This document shows positions 54,001 through 61,206 of a stretch of 63,624 nt of DNA, in pieces. Source of the stretch: CAYYYP01 sp964475985 (GTDB lineage Bacteria > Bdellovibrionota > UBA1018 > CAYHWW01); contig CAYYYP010000016.1 in NCBI GenBank assembly GCA_964475985.1, forward strand, positions 1-63,624. Direction: 5' to 3'. The stretch's first letter is position 1; each line of letters begins with the position of its first letter. Both the position numbers and the translations under genes were made by a program. The notes below the pieces were generated by a model. That model saw nothing but the letters and a program-made list of their open reading frames with translations. It ran no database searches and had not been told where the DNA came from.

Positions 54001-54362
54001 TCTTCACTCTCAAGCTCTTCAAGCCGCGCGGCCGGTAAATTAAAAAGTACCGTTAGGTGCCCTGAGGGATCTCGGCGAATATCGCCAAAGGCACCAGACC
54101 CGGCCGACGGAGCACGCCTTAACGTAGGCAACACCGAGAAAGGTCCACCATCTTCATCATGCAAAATAATCCGTTGGAGTTTTTCGGCAAACTCCTCAAA
54201 GGTGCGAAGTCGCCCGTGCAAATCAGTTCCCAACGCCCGCCCACGGTAAGGCAAATCACCGGCCGCAAAGACGAGTCCGGTGCCTAGCTCAATGAAGATA
54301 AGCCCGAATACGATTGCGCTTAACGCAAACAATTTCCTGAAAAGATAAACTTCACTTTTCAA
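48018..54362 (-). CDS. Giant exported protein (2114 residues), unknown
   Basis: The product begins with a signal-like segment (KLFALSAIVFGLIFIELGTGLVFA) and continues for 2090 residues without further membrane helices. It is rich in charged helices, with repeated E/R/L-rich stretches suggesting an all-alpha solenoid, and few cysteines until the C-terminus. I recognise no enzymatic motif or known domain. The start is TTG, supported by GAGG 6 bases upstream. It is uninterrupted, so it is under selection as a full-length protein. Candidate roles, such as an envelope scaffold or predation-related surface protein, are speculation. Confidence 0.88.
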   Translation of the reverse strand: MKSEVYLFRKLFALSAIVFGLIFIELGTGLVFAAGDLPYRGRALGTDLHGRLRTFEEFAEKLQRIILHDEDGGPFSVLPTLRRAPSAGSGAFGDIRRDPSGHLTVLFNLPAARLEELESEDQLAGYCIFYAKLFRIFSDYFTTNVFGRPQLAQSSQKEKLRKKLDGVDAEVLAALNESGYDPREYVFWVTRSILRKGITDEGLLEVLKKFSPSQEARPTQIKHWLAQEAERAVTGFPPPRPLPLDIAVRTHPEMLPSVARANVLDRFTQLGDFSRASGTNQIALLYLLTKHELNASELVEVAAYAGGICIFSDRPNGRLIHRIDGMVKKIGQGGDAETKQKAFWYFLMGNPDRILTVDEQMRLVDEISPPPKLNSLPDFDLTMLHEARFHILQKLQSLLRLTETTILRGSLVEIEESIVRLSVLVAQSVELPPGAEHWLLGQVEKRRAEIWSLWPMGRGEPERWERILAGFSEITQNLNARMSVAAQDKNQRALQLSQDRQRASTIIGELIAKESEQIIEDAKSFLRVALRLTISDVSNALAGRSSERQSPILTPPSAVEKTPVLRLLAEAGQRATPESRVFEIFGELSKTTIPTRLNVHLDETLLRRFISAVFLYGTLEQRAGQNWPSAFGEPERVKAEIRQYLSENGSYLMGGVVLPVVRALLNPDVSITDNVLVAYGVRTEHFLEYLREEHGRETFESAIEVWLTTWENPHFLQRTLFPGNQRANFGGTGSQLWPSGDRKLFLKVMQEVERRIQLEPDKNQAVNACLAVLFRKKHESDMDADLRGAIRLAMENIRLRPLPQALADLKAQYSSLTLEEKSTSLTQHFRKAKTPQEFGQVLFLMRRLNTDLMNQGFRQFDPDLVTLYVEKIASIYEGARVAHDQEFIYGVNWPSLLPGFRKVDDVVSAGAQSIILLYRELLARRDFSHYERFRTFYHWENPKAFRLGLLAALYALEESPHFAGLTLYEKLTVFHHLADRNATVGGTHRPYAAWEKLYIFLGEHRGSDEPLPQDLLAALTQEPTELVVKKIEAVHHSFEIEIPQRLDDALFWLVARTMEQATTSSVTRDRRADILAAGLLDRLDSSHERAENNIRRFLPMEVLDTVDTLKERLRDTSKRKLFRSELDASLRAVIRNTHLYRDYIAILDGLKTLPTASVELQGLVQSRFRHFVTAAFETENYDVLYFDSTRWPGWILENDRQRQAYLHRLRVEAFHDPRLPLMHVARLAHVLVRASGDSRAKRRQEYFSHLRSRIKSREDFFGIIRDPVHLSYATLSINTASPTELAAFFRSLMKENWKMTWEFAQELLAEPGLWAATNGSEMSVFIKQSKNMALHELESDQGKVGYKGPAYEYRLDSSEEFQRLIVERMRRDHTYPANRESEAELFMGLAKRGATGFSDSELRRIFMHPQFTDVEKIRAALSEGLIWDFQVRHEIFEKLHTLDHARNLRLQSIRNQAPAARLVAIREEIQNIFSVFPEESLDRATVLERFSEAIRSTHQEARLIHLAKYDSGSELESAAFKLFIYLNDQLKTLPEKMEFVLFLQGKQNLPAAIRDVVSHGIGASRLLRQFQSFTPQMRSYLLDISVGPTGLMGDKKMEKRLIELVISDAGVHKEKARVLLNAILYALEKTEPYRKSLTLAFLLGHVGRVGGSPGEKLRILLEALDGTGDSLSQIIVQRRLLPEEYLVHIRHTLDNSRTPDRYDVYQQLAEVLEVVDVNDILDFHRIEGAGAARVVIKVKIKDAGIRQRLHRMGFGLVEDDEDGVVVAAKLLRPHFKRSVEREIVKMDYVLEYVERHGTDEFKRLRSPIETVQRLLQLQGDLSLEPKAYAKLVELYADHTGETRRAGFEFVVNKPDLDAMEDSQIALEEFAEGEGLSSLSERLTEEEVAPIFNVIYNKENEILFAQPDVDGFVHFEVDRQRGNARVKFNPGALTQIRIIDYPLFEKIHEQKRTAILKLLGYLHVLREKRLHVIPPTMLARVLNEFRLIVSKPFDLTEQKLEALTRAFRRNLSSFSASPEVTDRSVLELLLDLFAAGESVFMPVDFSVSCYLKALGYAESYAPSQEDFETFLGTKVSGLLGTFDESELTTGDRCAGFLSRVANRLLPRRKIDTRKE

Positions 54363-54421
54363 ACGAACCTCAAATCAAACGTTTAGATTCCTTACTCTAA
54401 AAGCGTTGCGTTGACGAGTCG

Positions 54422-55831
54422 TTACACTGCTTGGTTAGCCGCCGTGGAAGCGCGTCCCCAGACCGTAGGCAAAAAGAAAAGGGTGCCTAAAATTGAGGAC
54501 ACGCCAAACAAAGCAAAACCTCCGGTCCAACCGTAATGTTGTACGATGTAACCCGTGCCTACTCCCGAAAGGATGCTTCCCATGTATCCAAAAAAGCCCG
54601 TTAAACCATTGGCAGTGCCTGCGGCATGGCGTCCCGAAGCCTCCGCCGCACATACGCCCACCATCATTTGGGGACCATAAACTAGGAATCCGACCATGCC
54701 TAATAGCAAAGCATCAAGGCCCGGATGCCCTTTAGGAACTGCCCAAAACCCTAATACCGCCACCGTGAGCAAAACCATGTACGCAATATTTACAATAGAT
54801 TTTCTGCGCGTGAAAAATCGGTCTGCCAGGTATCCGGCGAGTAAACTTCCGCCGATGCCAAGAAATTCAAAAAACGCCGTCTTTGCGCCAGCCGCTGCAA
54901 CGGAGGAACCTTTGACTTCAACCAAATAGGTTGGCGCCCAATCCATTGCGCCGTAACGCACAATATAAACAAAAAAGTTTGAAATTGCTAAAAACCAAAT
55001 GCTGGGATTCGATAGTACGCGCCTCCATACCAGGTCTTTGAGTGCATCCTTTTCGCCGTGAAGGGTGTTGAGCTCAGCATCCACGCCGTGAGTAAAATCT
55101 TGGCGATAAACTTCGATGGGCGGAAGTCCCATGGATTCAGGTGTATCGCGAAGTCGATTTACCAGAAAAACAGCCGTGATCACGGCGATGACCCCCGGAA
55201 TGATGAACGCTGAACGCCATCCATAATTTTGGGCGAGGTAACCACCAAGGATCAGAATCACTCCGCCACCTACCTGATGGGAAATGTTCCAAAGTCCCCA
55301 CTTGGTACCCAATTCATTGGGACTAAACCAATTGGTCATGATGCGAGCACAAGTGGGCCCACCCATGGACTGAAACCATCCATTCAGTCCCCAGCATATG
55401 CCCAGGACGATAACGCTTGAACTTAAGCCAAATATAAAATTGCATACCGCAGAAAGCACCAGGCCAAGGGCCATGAAGTAACGACAATTAGCCCGATCAC
55501 CCAAAACGCCATTCACAAATTTACCAACAGCATAGGTCAAATAAAGTGCTGACCATAATGAGCCCAAAACCGTTTTTGAGATTCCCAGGTCCTGAATCAA
55601 AACCGGCGTAGCGGCAGAAAGATTTTTGCGGCAGAAATAAAATATCGCGTAACCTACAAATGCGCCGTAAAGGCTTCGCATTCGCCAGTGCTTATAGAGT
55701 TTGTCGGTTTCAACTGAGTTTGTTGAACTTGCCTTCGAAGGTTGGGCCTTAAGTTTTTGCCAAAGCTGGCCTCGGCGGGAAGCCACCGGTTTTTCACAAG
55801 CCAAGGAATTCGCGGTAATTTCAAGGGACAT
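54422..55831 (-). CDS. MFS transporter, organophosphate:phosphate antiporter-like
   Basis: The product of 469 residues has 12 helices and OPA-family (GlpT/UhpT/UhpC) features. These include YAIFYFCRKNLSAATPVL after helix 1, KFVNGVLGDRANCRYF, GPTCARIMTNWFSPNELGTKWGLWN and WNISHQVGGGVILIL. Members exchange sugar phosphates or glycerol-3-phosphate for phosphate, and UhpC is a sensor variant. The N-terminal cytoplasmic extension of about 50 residues is longer than in GlpT. It lies between the 55861 and giant-protein genes on the same strand. Confidence 0.9.
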   Translation of the reverse strand: MSLEITANSLACEKPVASRRGQLWQKLKAQPSKASSTNSVETDKLYKHWRMRSLYGAFVGYAIFYFCRKNLSAATPVLIQDLGISKTVLGSLWSALYLTYAVGKFVNGVLGDRANCRYFMALGLVLSAVCNFIFGLSSSVIVLGICWGLNGWFQSMGGPTCARIMTNWFSPNELGTKWGLWNISHQVGGGVILILGGYLAQNYGWRSAFIIPGVIAVITAVFLVNRLRDTPESMGLPPIEVYRQDFTHGVDAELNTLHGEKDALKDLVWRRVLSNPSIWFLAISNFFVYIVRYGAMDWAPTYLVEVKGSSVAAAGAKTAFFEFLGIGGSLLAGYLADRFFTRRKSIVNIAYMVLLTVAVLGFWAVPKGHPGLDALLLGMVGFLVYGPQMMVGVCAAEASGRHAAGTANGLTGFFGYMGSILSGVGTGYIVQHYGWTGGFALFGVSSILGTLFFLPTVWGRASTAANQAV

Positions 55832-55860
55832 AGTTTAATTCCGTTCTTTCAAAGATTATT

Positions 55861-57504
55861 CTACTTGTTGACCGAACCTAAATAATCCGCCTCTCTGGCA
55901 GATTCAAAACTTAGGAATGTTTCGCAGTCACTAAATCCATAGACTGGTTTTTGTTGGAAAACCCTTCCGGCCATTCTCGCCCAACGGCCAAATGTTTCAT
56001 GATCCCGGATGGTATCGACCCCAAATCCCACAACGGCAGCCCACATTAGGACTTCACGGAATTTAAACGAGCCTCCTCCCAAGAACGGGGGCAAGCTCGT
56101 GGCATTAAAAAGATCGGCGATTCCAGTAGCATCCCAGATAACATTCCACGCCGTAATCACAGACGTTACCAGCAACGCATTGACGGCATAACGCTTACGA
56201 AAACGTTCCAAACCAAACTGAATCGGGGCCTTTGCCCAAACACCCCGTAGGCTGCTCATAAGGGCGTCGGAGAAGATGGTCGCAACGCTCATGGATAGCA
56301 CTAAGGAAGGAATCACAAAATTAACGACGGTGTGGCCGGATATATCGTTCGCGCCCCTAAGGAGAAATGAATTTAAGAGCACTAGAAAAGTAAAAAGCAG
56401 TTTATTGTCCCGCTCCTTCATAGATTCATAACTCCAGGTTTTTCCCTGACCAAAAAATGCACTCATGGGTTTTTGATAAATCGAAAAAAACATTTTATCG
56501 GCAAGGATTACAACCAAAGGAAGCCAAGGGTTCACAACTTTGCCCTCAGCTAGCTGATGGGACTGGATGGAGTAAACCGCATATCCAGTGGTGACGAATC
56601 GAATGGCACCGGAAATTGGTTCAACCGTTTTATCAAACTGCGAACGGCTTTGGGCGACCCTGCGAAACTGAACGAGGCTCAAACCCCGCATCATTGAAAA
56701 TGCATGGGCTACCCGCGCTGAAATATTTCTGAGATTAAGGGAAAAATTCCCGCGCTCCGTAATGCTAAAGGCCTCAGGCCGCCCAGGCTCAGCGCTCATA
56801 ACATCTTCCACCTGCTGCGGTAGTCGGGCCAAATTCGCAAGTACAGCACGCGTGCCAAACCTATGCTCCATGATTGGAAACCCTGCGGCTAGGAAATGAT
56901 CAATAAACGCACGGGTCCGCATTCTGCCCTCAGGCCCTACAAACTGTTCATCGCCTACCCGCATAAACTGAATGATGACTGGCTCCCTGGGATCCTTTTC
57001 ATATTCTGCGTACCGGTTGAAAGTCAGTTCTAGACGTCTCTTAATGTCCCGCTCAAAAGTGCGCTCCAAGGCACGCAACCGCACACGACGATTTTTCCGC
57101 ATTTCTCCCTGGATAAATACCGAGGCGAGCGCCGCCCAATGGGTTTCCTTAATAAGCCCATCCCGATGAGCTTCATAAGCGCTGCGAAGTTCGGCTCTTC
57201 CGTATTCCAAAAATCCCAGCATATCCGCCGGGAGTTCATCCCGCATGGTCCGGAAGCCTTTATACTTTTTGATTTGTTCTTCGGCGAAGCGGTGCGCGCC
57301 CACAAAATCATCAAGCACTACCGGAGTTGTCCGCGTCCGTGCACGATCTACGAGGTCACGCCAATCTAGGTCTTCCGGTGAAACGTTTGAAAGCCCTGCC
57401 TCATTTGAAATCGCGTCGTCGCCGAAAGCATAGGTGGCCCAGACCCCCTGAATAAAAATCAGAGCGTAGAGGTTCACAAAGAAAAATAGACGGCGAACTG
57501 TCAA
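55861..57504 (-). CDS. Exported/membrane protein, unknown
   Basis: The product of about 547 residues has a signal peptide (RRLFFFVNLYALIFIQGVWA). A soluble charged domain covers about 30-290, followed by several hydrophobic helices in the C-terminal half (ISGHTVVNFVIPSLVLSMSVA, NALLVTSVITAWNVIW, VLMWAAVVGFGVDT). The start is a TTG at 57504 with GGAGG 7 bases upstream. The longer frame from 57582 has no ribosome site. It is the first gene of the four-gene minus-strand run ending with the giant protein. No family recognised, but the layout resembles the 42708 product. Confidence 0.78.
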   Translation of the reverse strand: MTVRRLFFFVNLYALIFIQGVWATYAFGDDAISNEAGLSNVSPEDLDWRDLVDRARTRTTPVVLDDFVGAHRFAEEQIKKYKGFRTMRDELPADMLGFLEYGRAELRSAYEAHRDGLIKETHWAALASVFIQGEMRKNRRVRLRALERTFERDIKRRLELTFNRYAEYEKDPREPVIIQFMRVGDEQFVGPEGRMRTRAFIDHFLAAGFPIMEHRFGTRAVLANLARLPQQVEDVMSAEPGRPEAFSITERGNFSLNLRNISARVAHAFSMMRGLSLVQFRRVAQSRSQFDKTVEPISGAIRFVTTGYAVYSIQSHQLAEGKVVNPWLPLVVILADKMFFSIYQKPMSAFFGQGKTWSYESMKERDNKLLFTFLVLLNSFLLRGANDISGHTVVNFVIPSLVLSMSVATIFSDALMSSLRGVWAKAPIQFGLERFRKRYAVNALLVTSVITAWNVIWDATGIADLFNATSLPPFLGGGSFKFREVLMWAAVVGFGVDTIRDHETFGRWARMAGRVFQQKPVYGFSDCETFLSFESAREADYLGSVNK

Positions 57505-57543
57505 AACCTGGCCTCCAACGATTTCAAAAAGTATTTTGATTTT

Positions 57544-57563
57544 TTGCTTGGCCAAACAAGCAA
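57544..57563. repeat. Inverted repeat in divergent promoter region
   Basis: TTGCTTG (57544-57550) and CAAGCAA (57557-57563) form perfect 7-bp arms around a 6-base loop. It lies between the divergent 57504 (minus) and 57616 (plus) starts and is followed on the plus strand by TTTT. The position suggests an operator. A weak terminator-like hairpin is less likely because both sides transcribe away from it. Confidence 0.45.
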
Positions 57564-57615
57564 TTTTATCTCTACTTGGCAAGTCGCAACTAAAGTTAAA
57601 AAGTTCTTGAAAATT

Positions 57616-58524
57616 ATGATTTTATTAAAATGGCTCCGCAAAACAAACATCATCCCCGAGACAAGGAAACTAGCTTTCTATCCACCGTTCCTTTTCATGG
57701 GCGCAAAAATTATTGAAGCCTCCCCGGATTATCGAAAATTACGCGTTCATTTACCTCTGCGATGGTACGGACGCAACCATTACGGCACCATGTTCGGGGG
57801 TTTTATGGCGTCCCTCGCTGACCCCCTGCCGGCTATCCTTTGCCAAAAGATTTTCCCCGGGGTCGAGGTTTGGACTAAAAAAATGTCCATTGATTTCATA
57901 AGGCCCGGACGCACCGATCTGGAACTGCAAATCACGATAACGGATGAGCATATGCGCACCATTACCGATGATCTCTCTCGTTCAGGGAGGTCCCGCCCCA
58001 CTTTTCACTGCAAATACGTCGATAAAACCGGGGAAACGGTAGCGTTGGTGGAAAACACGGTTTCCCTGCGCAAAAAAAGCTCAACTCCATTGCTCCACGA
58101 TATGAAACGGATGTCCCGGGCTTTGCGCCGGATTGCGCCTTTGCAAACAGCTAAAACAAAGTCCATCAGTGAAGAGTTCGGTGCATCGGAGCTTCTGGCT
58201 TTGATCATGGAAGATTTCTATGGCCGGCAGGCCAGCGATGCAATTCTTTGCCACTTTTTCATGGAAAAGGACCATTTAGAAATTGCCCGAAAACAAACGG
58301 CATTTCTTTTAAAAATGCTTGGCTTCACTAAATCGACCCGGTCTAAATCCCCGGCTGATGCCCATAAAAACTTAGCCCAGATCCTCCCGGGCCATTTTAC
58401 CAGACGAGCACAAATCCTAAAAGAAACCTTAAAGGATTGGGGCTTTGATGAGGACGAGCTGCAGAGTTGGCTTCACTTTGAGCACTCTTTTGAAGAGCAA
58501 ATCAAAAAGGGTCAAGCTGAATAG
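57616..58524 (+). CDS. DUF4442 hotdog-fold thioesterase-like protein with C-terminal extension
   Basis: The 302-residue product has an N-terminal hotdog domain (about 10-145) of the DUF4442 type with YPPFLFMGAKIIEAS, RNHYGTMFGGFMASLADPLP and KKMSIDFIRPGRTDLE. It is comparable to acyl-CoA thioesterase-like proteins. A helical extension of about 150 residues lacks recognised motifs. ATG 57616 is used because a longer frame reaches into the divergent gene's leader. Substrate unknown. Nearby fadBA is 18 kb away, so no functional link is evident. The 3' end is 2 bases from prfC. Confidence 0.8.
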   Translation: MILLKWLRKTNIIPETRKLAFYPPFLFMGAKIIEASPDYRKLRVHLPLRWYGRNHYGTMFGGFMASLADPLPAILCQKIFPGVEVWTKKMSIDFIRPGRTDLELQITITDEHMRTITDDLSRSGRSRPTFHCKYVDKTGETVALVENTVSLRKKSSTPLLHDMKRMSRALRRIAPLQTAKTKSISEEFGASELLALIMEDFYGRQASDAILCHFFMEKDHLEIARKQTAFLLKMLGFTKSTRSKSPADAHKNLAQILPGHFTRRAQILKETLKDWGFDEDELQSWLHFEHSFEEQIKKGQAE

Positions 58525-58526
58525 AC

Positions 58527-60197
58527 TTATTTGCGTACGGCTGGTGCGGCCGTGAGCAAATCAAAGTCTTTCAAATTGGTCTGCGCCCACTGTAAGGACC
58601 AATCATTTTTGAACAATAAAATCGGTAGCGCGTCACGATCTTCGAGGATTTTGCAGTCGTCTTTTCCCGAAAGCACCCTCTGCAAGGTAGAAATACTAGT
58701 TTCGGCCGACGCGGAGGACTTACCGCTATCCGCCGCCTTACCTTCTTCACCTTTCCGTTTTGCCCATCGGCAATGAACAAATGGCATTTTTTCCAAAACC
58801 ACTTCCACGGAGTATTCGGATTTTAGCCGGTGGGCGAGGACTTCGAACTGCAATGCACCAACGGCACCCAGAATAGGGTCTTTGTCCCCAAGACCAGGCA
58901 AGGAAAACACTTGCACTACCCCTTCTTCCGAAAGTTGGTCTAAGCCTTTTTTTAACTGCTTTCGTTTCAAAGGATCCTTAAGGTTAACCCTTACAAAATA
59001 CTCGGGCGAGAAACGTGGGATACCGTCAAATTCAAAGGGTGCGCCTTCGCAGAGCGTATCGCCAATGCGCAACGCACCCGAAGTATCAAACATACCCACG
59101 ATATCGCCCGGCCACGCAACTTCCACGGCAACCCGTTCATTCGCCATAAACTGCAGCGATTTATTAAGCCTCAACGGTTTTTCCATCCGGGAATGCCGTA
59201 CATCCATGCCGCGCGTGAATTTTCCGGAACAAATTCGCACGAAGGCCACCCGGTCGCGATGCTGCGGGTCCATATTGGCCTGAATTTTAAATACAAATGA
59301 AGAAAACTTTGGATCAAAGGGGCTGATTTCACCGCGAGTGGAAGGCCGCCCGCTGGGCGCCGGGGCTAAGCGAATAAATGTTTCCAAAAAATGTCGCACG
59401 CCAAAATTGGTCATGGCGCTACCAAAAAATACCGGTGTGAGCTCACCCTTAAGGATCTTTGCATGATCAAATGGTTCACCGGCGGTTGAGATCAGCTCTG
59501 CCTCTTCCTTAAATACCCGGTAATCGTCTTCCCCCATAAGGGCTTCAAGCTTAGGATCATTGACCCCCGTTACGGCTTCTCCACGCTTTTCGCTATTGGA
59601 ACCGGGTTCATAAAGAAGCACCCGTTGGTCCTCTAAATCGAGCACACCCTTAAACCGGCGCCCCATTCCTAAGGGCCAACTCCTAGGGCAACTCCGAATG
59701 CCTAGAACTTCTTCGATTTCGTCAAGCAGCTCCAAGGGCTCCCTGCCTTCTCGGTCCATTTTATTTACAAAGGTAAAAATGGGAATTCCGCGCATGCGGC
59801 AGACTTCAAAAAGCTTCCGGGTTTGGGGTTCTACCCCCTTGGCGTTATCGATAAGCATGACGGCGGCGTCGGCGGCAGTAAGTGTACGATAGGTGTCTTC
59901 ACTGAAGTCTTTGTGACCAGGGGTATCCAAAAGGTTGATCTCAAACCCTTGATATTCAAATTGCAAAACGCTTGAGGTAACGGAAATTCCACGTTCCTTT
60001 TCAATTTCCATCCAATCGGAGGTCGTAGATTTTTCCTTACGTCTTGCCTTTACCTGGCCTGCAAGATGGATTGCCCCGCCGTAAAGCAAAAGCTTTTCCG
60101 TAAGGGTCGTTTTCCCAGCATCTGGATGGGAAATAATGGCGAAGGTGCGCCTGCGCTTAGCCTCTTTTTCGATTTGTTTTTGAATCTCAGATGACAT
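58527..60197 (-). CDS. prfC: Peptide chain release factor 3 (RF3)
   Basis: The 556-residue translational GTPase recycles RF1/RF2 from the ribosome after termination. G1 is SHPDAGKTTLTEKL, G2 falls in ERGISVTSSVLQF, G3 is LDTPGHKDFSEDTYR, and G4 is FVNKMDREGREPLELLDE. DWMEIEKERGISV and MRGIPIFTFVNK are characteristic of RF3 rather than EF-G. Length is slightly above the E. coli protein, with an acidic and Ser-rich insertion near residues 480-505 (GKAADSGKSSASAE). It stands alone on its strand. Confidence 0.95.
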   Translation of the reverse strand: MSSEIQKQIEKEAKRRRTFAIISHPDAGKTTLTEKLLLYGGAIHLAGQVKARRKEKSTTSDWMEIEKERGISVTSSVLQFEYQGFEINLLDTPGHKDFSEDTYRTLTAADAAVMLIDNAKGVEPQTRKLFEVCRMRGIPIFTFVNKMDREGREPLELLDEIEEVLGIRSCPRSWPLGMGRRFKGVLDLEDQRVLLYEPGSNSEKRGEAVTGVNDPKLEALMGEDDYRVFKEEAELISTAGEPFDHAKILKGELTPVFFGSAMTNFGVRHFLETFIRLAPAPSGRPSTRGEISPFDPKFSSFVFKIQANMDPQHRDRVAFVRICSGKFTRGMDVRHSRMEKPLRLNKSLQFMANERVAVEVAWPGDIVGMFDTSGALRIGDTLCEGAPFEFDGIPRFSPEYFVRVNLKDPLKRKQLKKGLDQLSEEGVVQVFSLPGLGDKDPILGAVGALQFEVLAHRLKSEYSVEVVLEKMPFVHCRWAKRKGEEGKAADSGKSSASAETSISTLQRVLSGKDDCKILEDRDALPILLFKNDWSLQWAQTNLKDFDLLTAAPAVRK

Positions 60198-60289
60198 GCC
60201 GTTTCATTTCTCACTTTTGCGAAGCCCTATGAACTCCCCTTTTGGCCGGAAAAAGTCAAAGAAGTTTTCTAGGCCGTTCCTAGTTAAAA

Positions 60290-60372
60290 CAAAGAATCTG
60301 GCCTTATATAATTTTTGTAATTAATTTGTGTAACTAAATTTATTTATAAATACTATAACTTTACACATACCT
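60290..60372 (+). promoter_or_regulatory. AT-rich promoter region before the PAN-protein operon
   Basis: About 80% A+T over 60303-60365, including TATAAT (60306-60311) and TTGTGT (60326-60331), far above the surroundings. It follows the divergent prfC start and precedes the two-gene exported-protein operon. A specific -35/-10 pair cannot be fixed. Confidence 0.4.
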
Positions 60373-61206
60373 GTGTTATTCCCTCAGCGAATTGTGAAAC
60401 CAAAGTATTATTCCATTATTCCTTTCCAAGCGGGCGCTGCGATTTTATCGTTGTTTTTTGTTTGCACCACTTTTGCCCGAGCCGGCGGACCTAGTGCCTT
60501 GAGTCAGGCTCGTTGGAATTTACTGGGCGTAAAGGCTCCTAGGCCTGCCTACTTAGAAGCCTGCGCTGGGAATCTAGAGGGATTATCCGCTTCTTTAACT
60601 TCGAAATATTCAAATGGGTCAATTAGTTTTACAATCGCCGAGGGCGAAAAACTTCGTCAATATTTTCTATCTAAGGGTGGGATCAGCGCGGTAGTGGCCC
60701 AAGTAAGCGCACCTTACCGTAGCGCACCCCAAATCCTTGATCTTCCTAACTGGCGCTCGGGCCTACTTCGAATATTCGCCCGCCCCGATCCTGAAGTTGA
60801 GCGCCGGATGCAGGCATTGGTTCACAATGTTTTTACATTGCCCGAGGTGACTCCCGAAAATCTCCGTCGGGCAAAACTTGGAGCAAACTCCATGGGCACA
60901 TTGCTGGCAGGTGCCGGGTTGAAATTTTTGGCTTACCTCGATGCGACCTTTGTTTTTGCCAATCACCCCATCACTTTGCTTCTCATCCCTGCGAGTGGTG
61001 CCGGAGTATATTTTTTGACCAAACTTGGAAAACGAATCGGTGTTCAGTCATTGAACAACCAAGCATTCACGCAGTTAGCGGTAACCCACTGGCAGGTTTT
61101 CTTGAACGCCGCATTGGCGGATGTTGATCCAGAAATCAGGAACCAAGTCACAATCCCGTTACAAGTCGTACTGCAAACCAGTTCTGAATCGGAGCCGAAT
61201 TTATGA
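60373..61206 (+). CDS. Exported/membrane protein, unknown, coupled to PAN protein
   Basis: The 277-residue product starts at GTG 60373 (GTG 60394 is possible; no strong ribosome site). It has a signal-like segment (AAILSLFFVCTTFARAGG) and a likely membrane helix near residues 195-215 (ITLLLIPASGAGVYFLTKLG). The stop overlaps the start of the next gene as ATGA, so the products are made together and may interact. Function unknown. Confidence 0.72.
   Translation: MLFPQRIVKPKYYSIIPFQAGAAILSLFFVCTTFARAGGPSALSQARWNLLGVKAPRPAYLEACAGNLEGLSASLTSKYSNGSISFTIAEGEKLRQYFLSKGGISAVVAQVSAPYRSAPQILDLPNWRSGLLRIFARPDPEVERRMQALVHNVFTLPEVTPENLRRAKLGANSMGTLLAGAGLKFLAYLDATFVFANHPITLLLIPASGAGVYFLTKLGKRIGVQSLNNQAFTQLAVTHWQVFLNAALADVDPEIRNQVTIPLQVVLQTSSESEPNL

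Noticed and set aside
60290..60372. Replication origin
   Set aside because: It is AT-rich but short, without DnaA-box clusters or dnaA/dnaN neighbours. A promoter region is enough to explain it.
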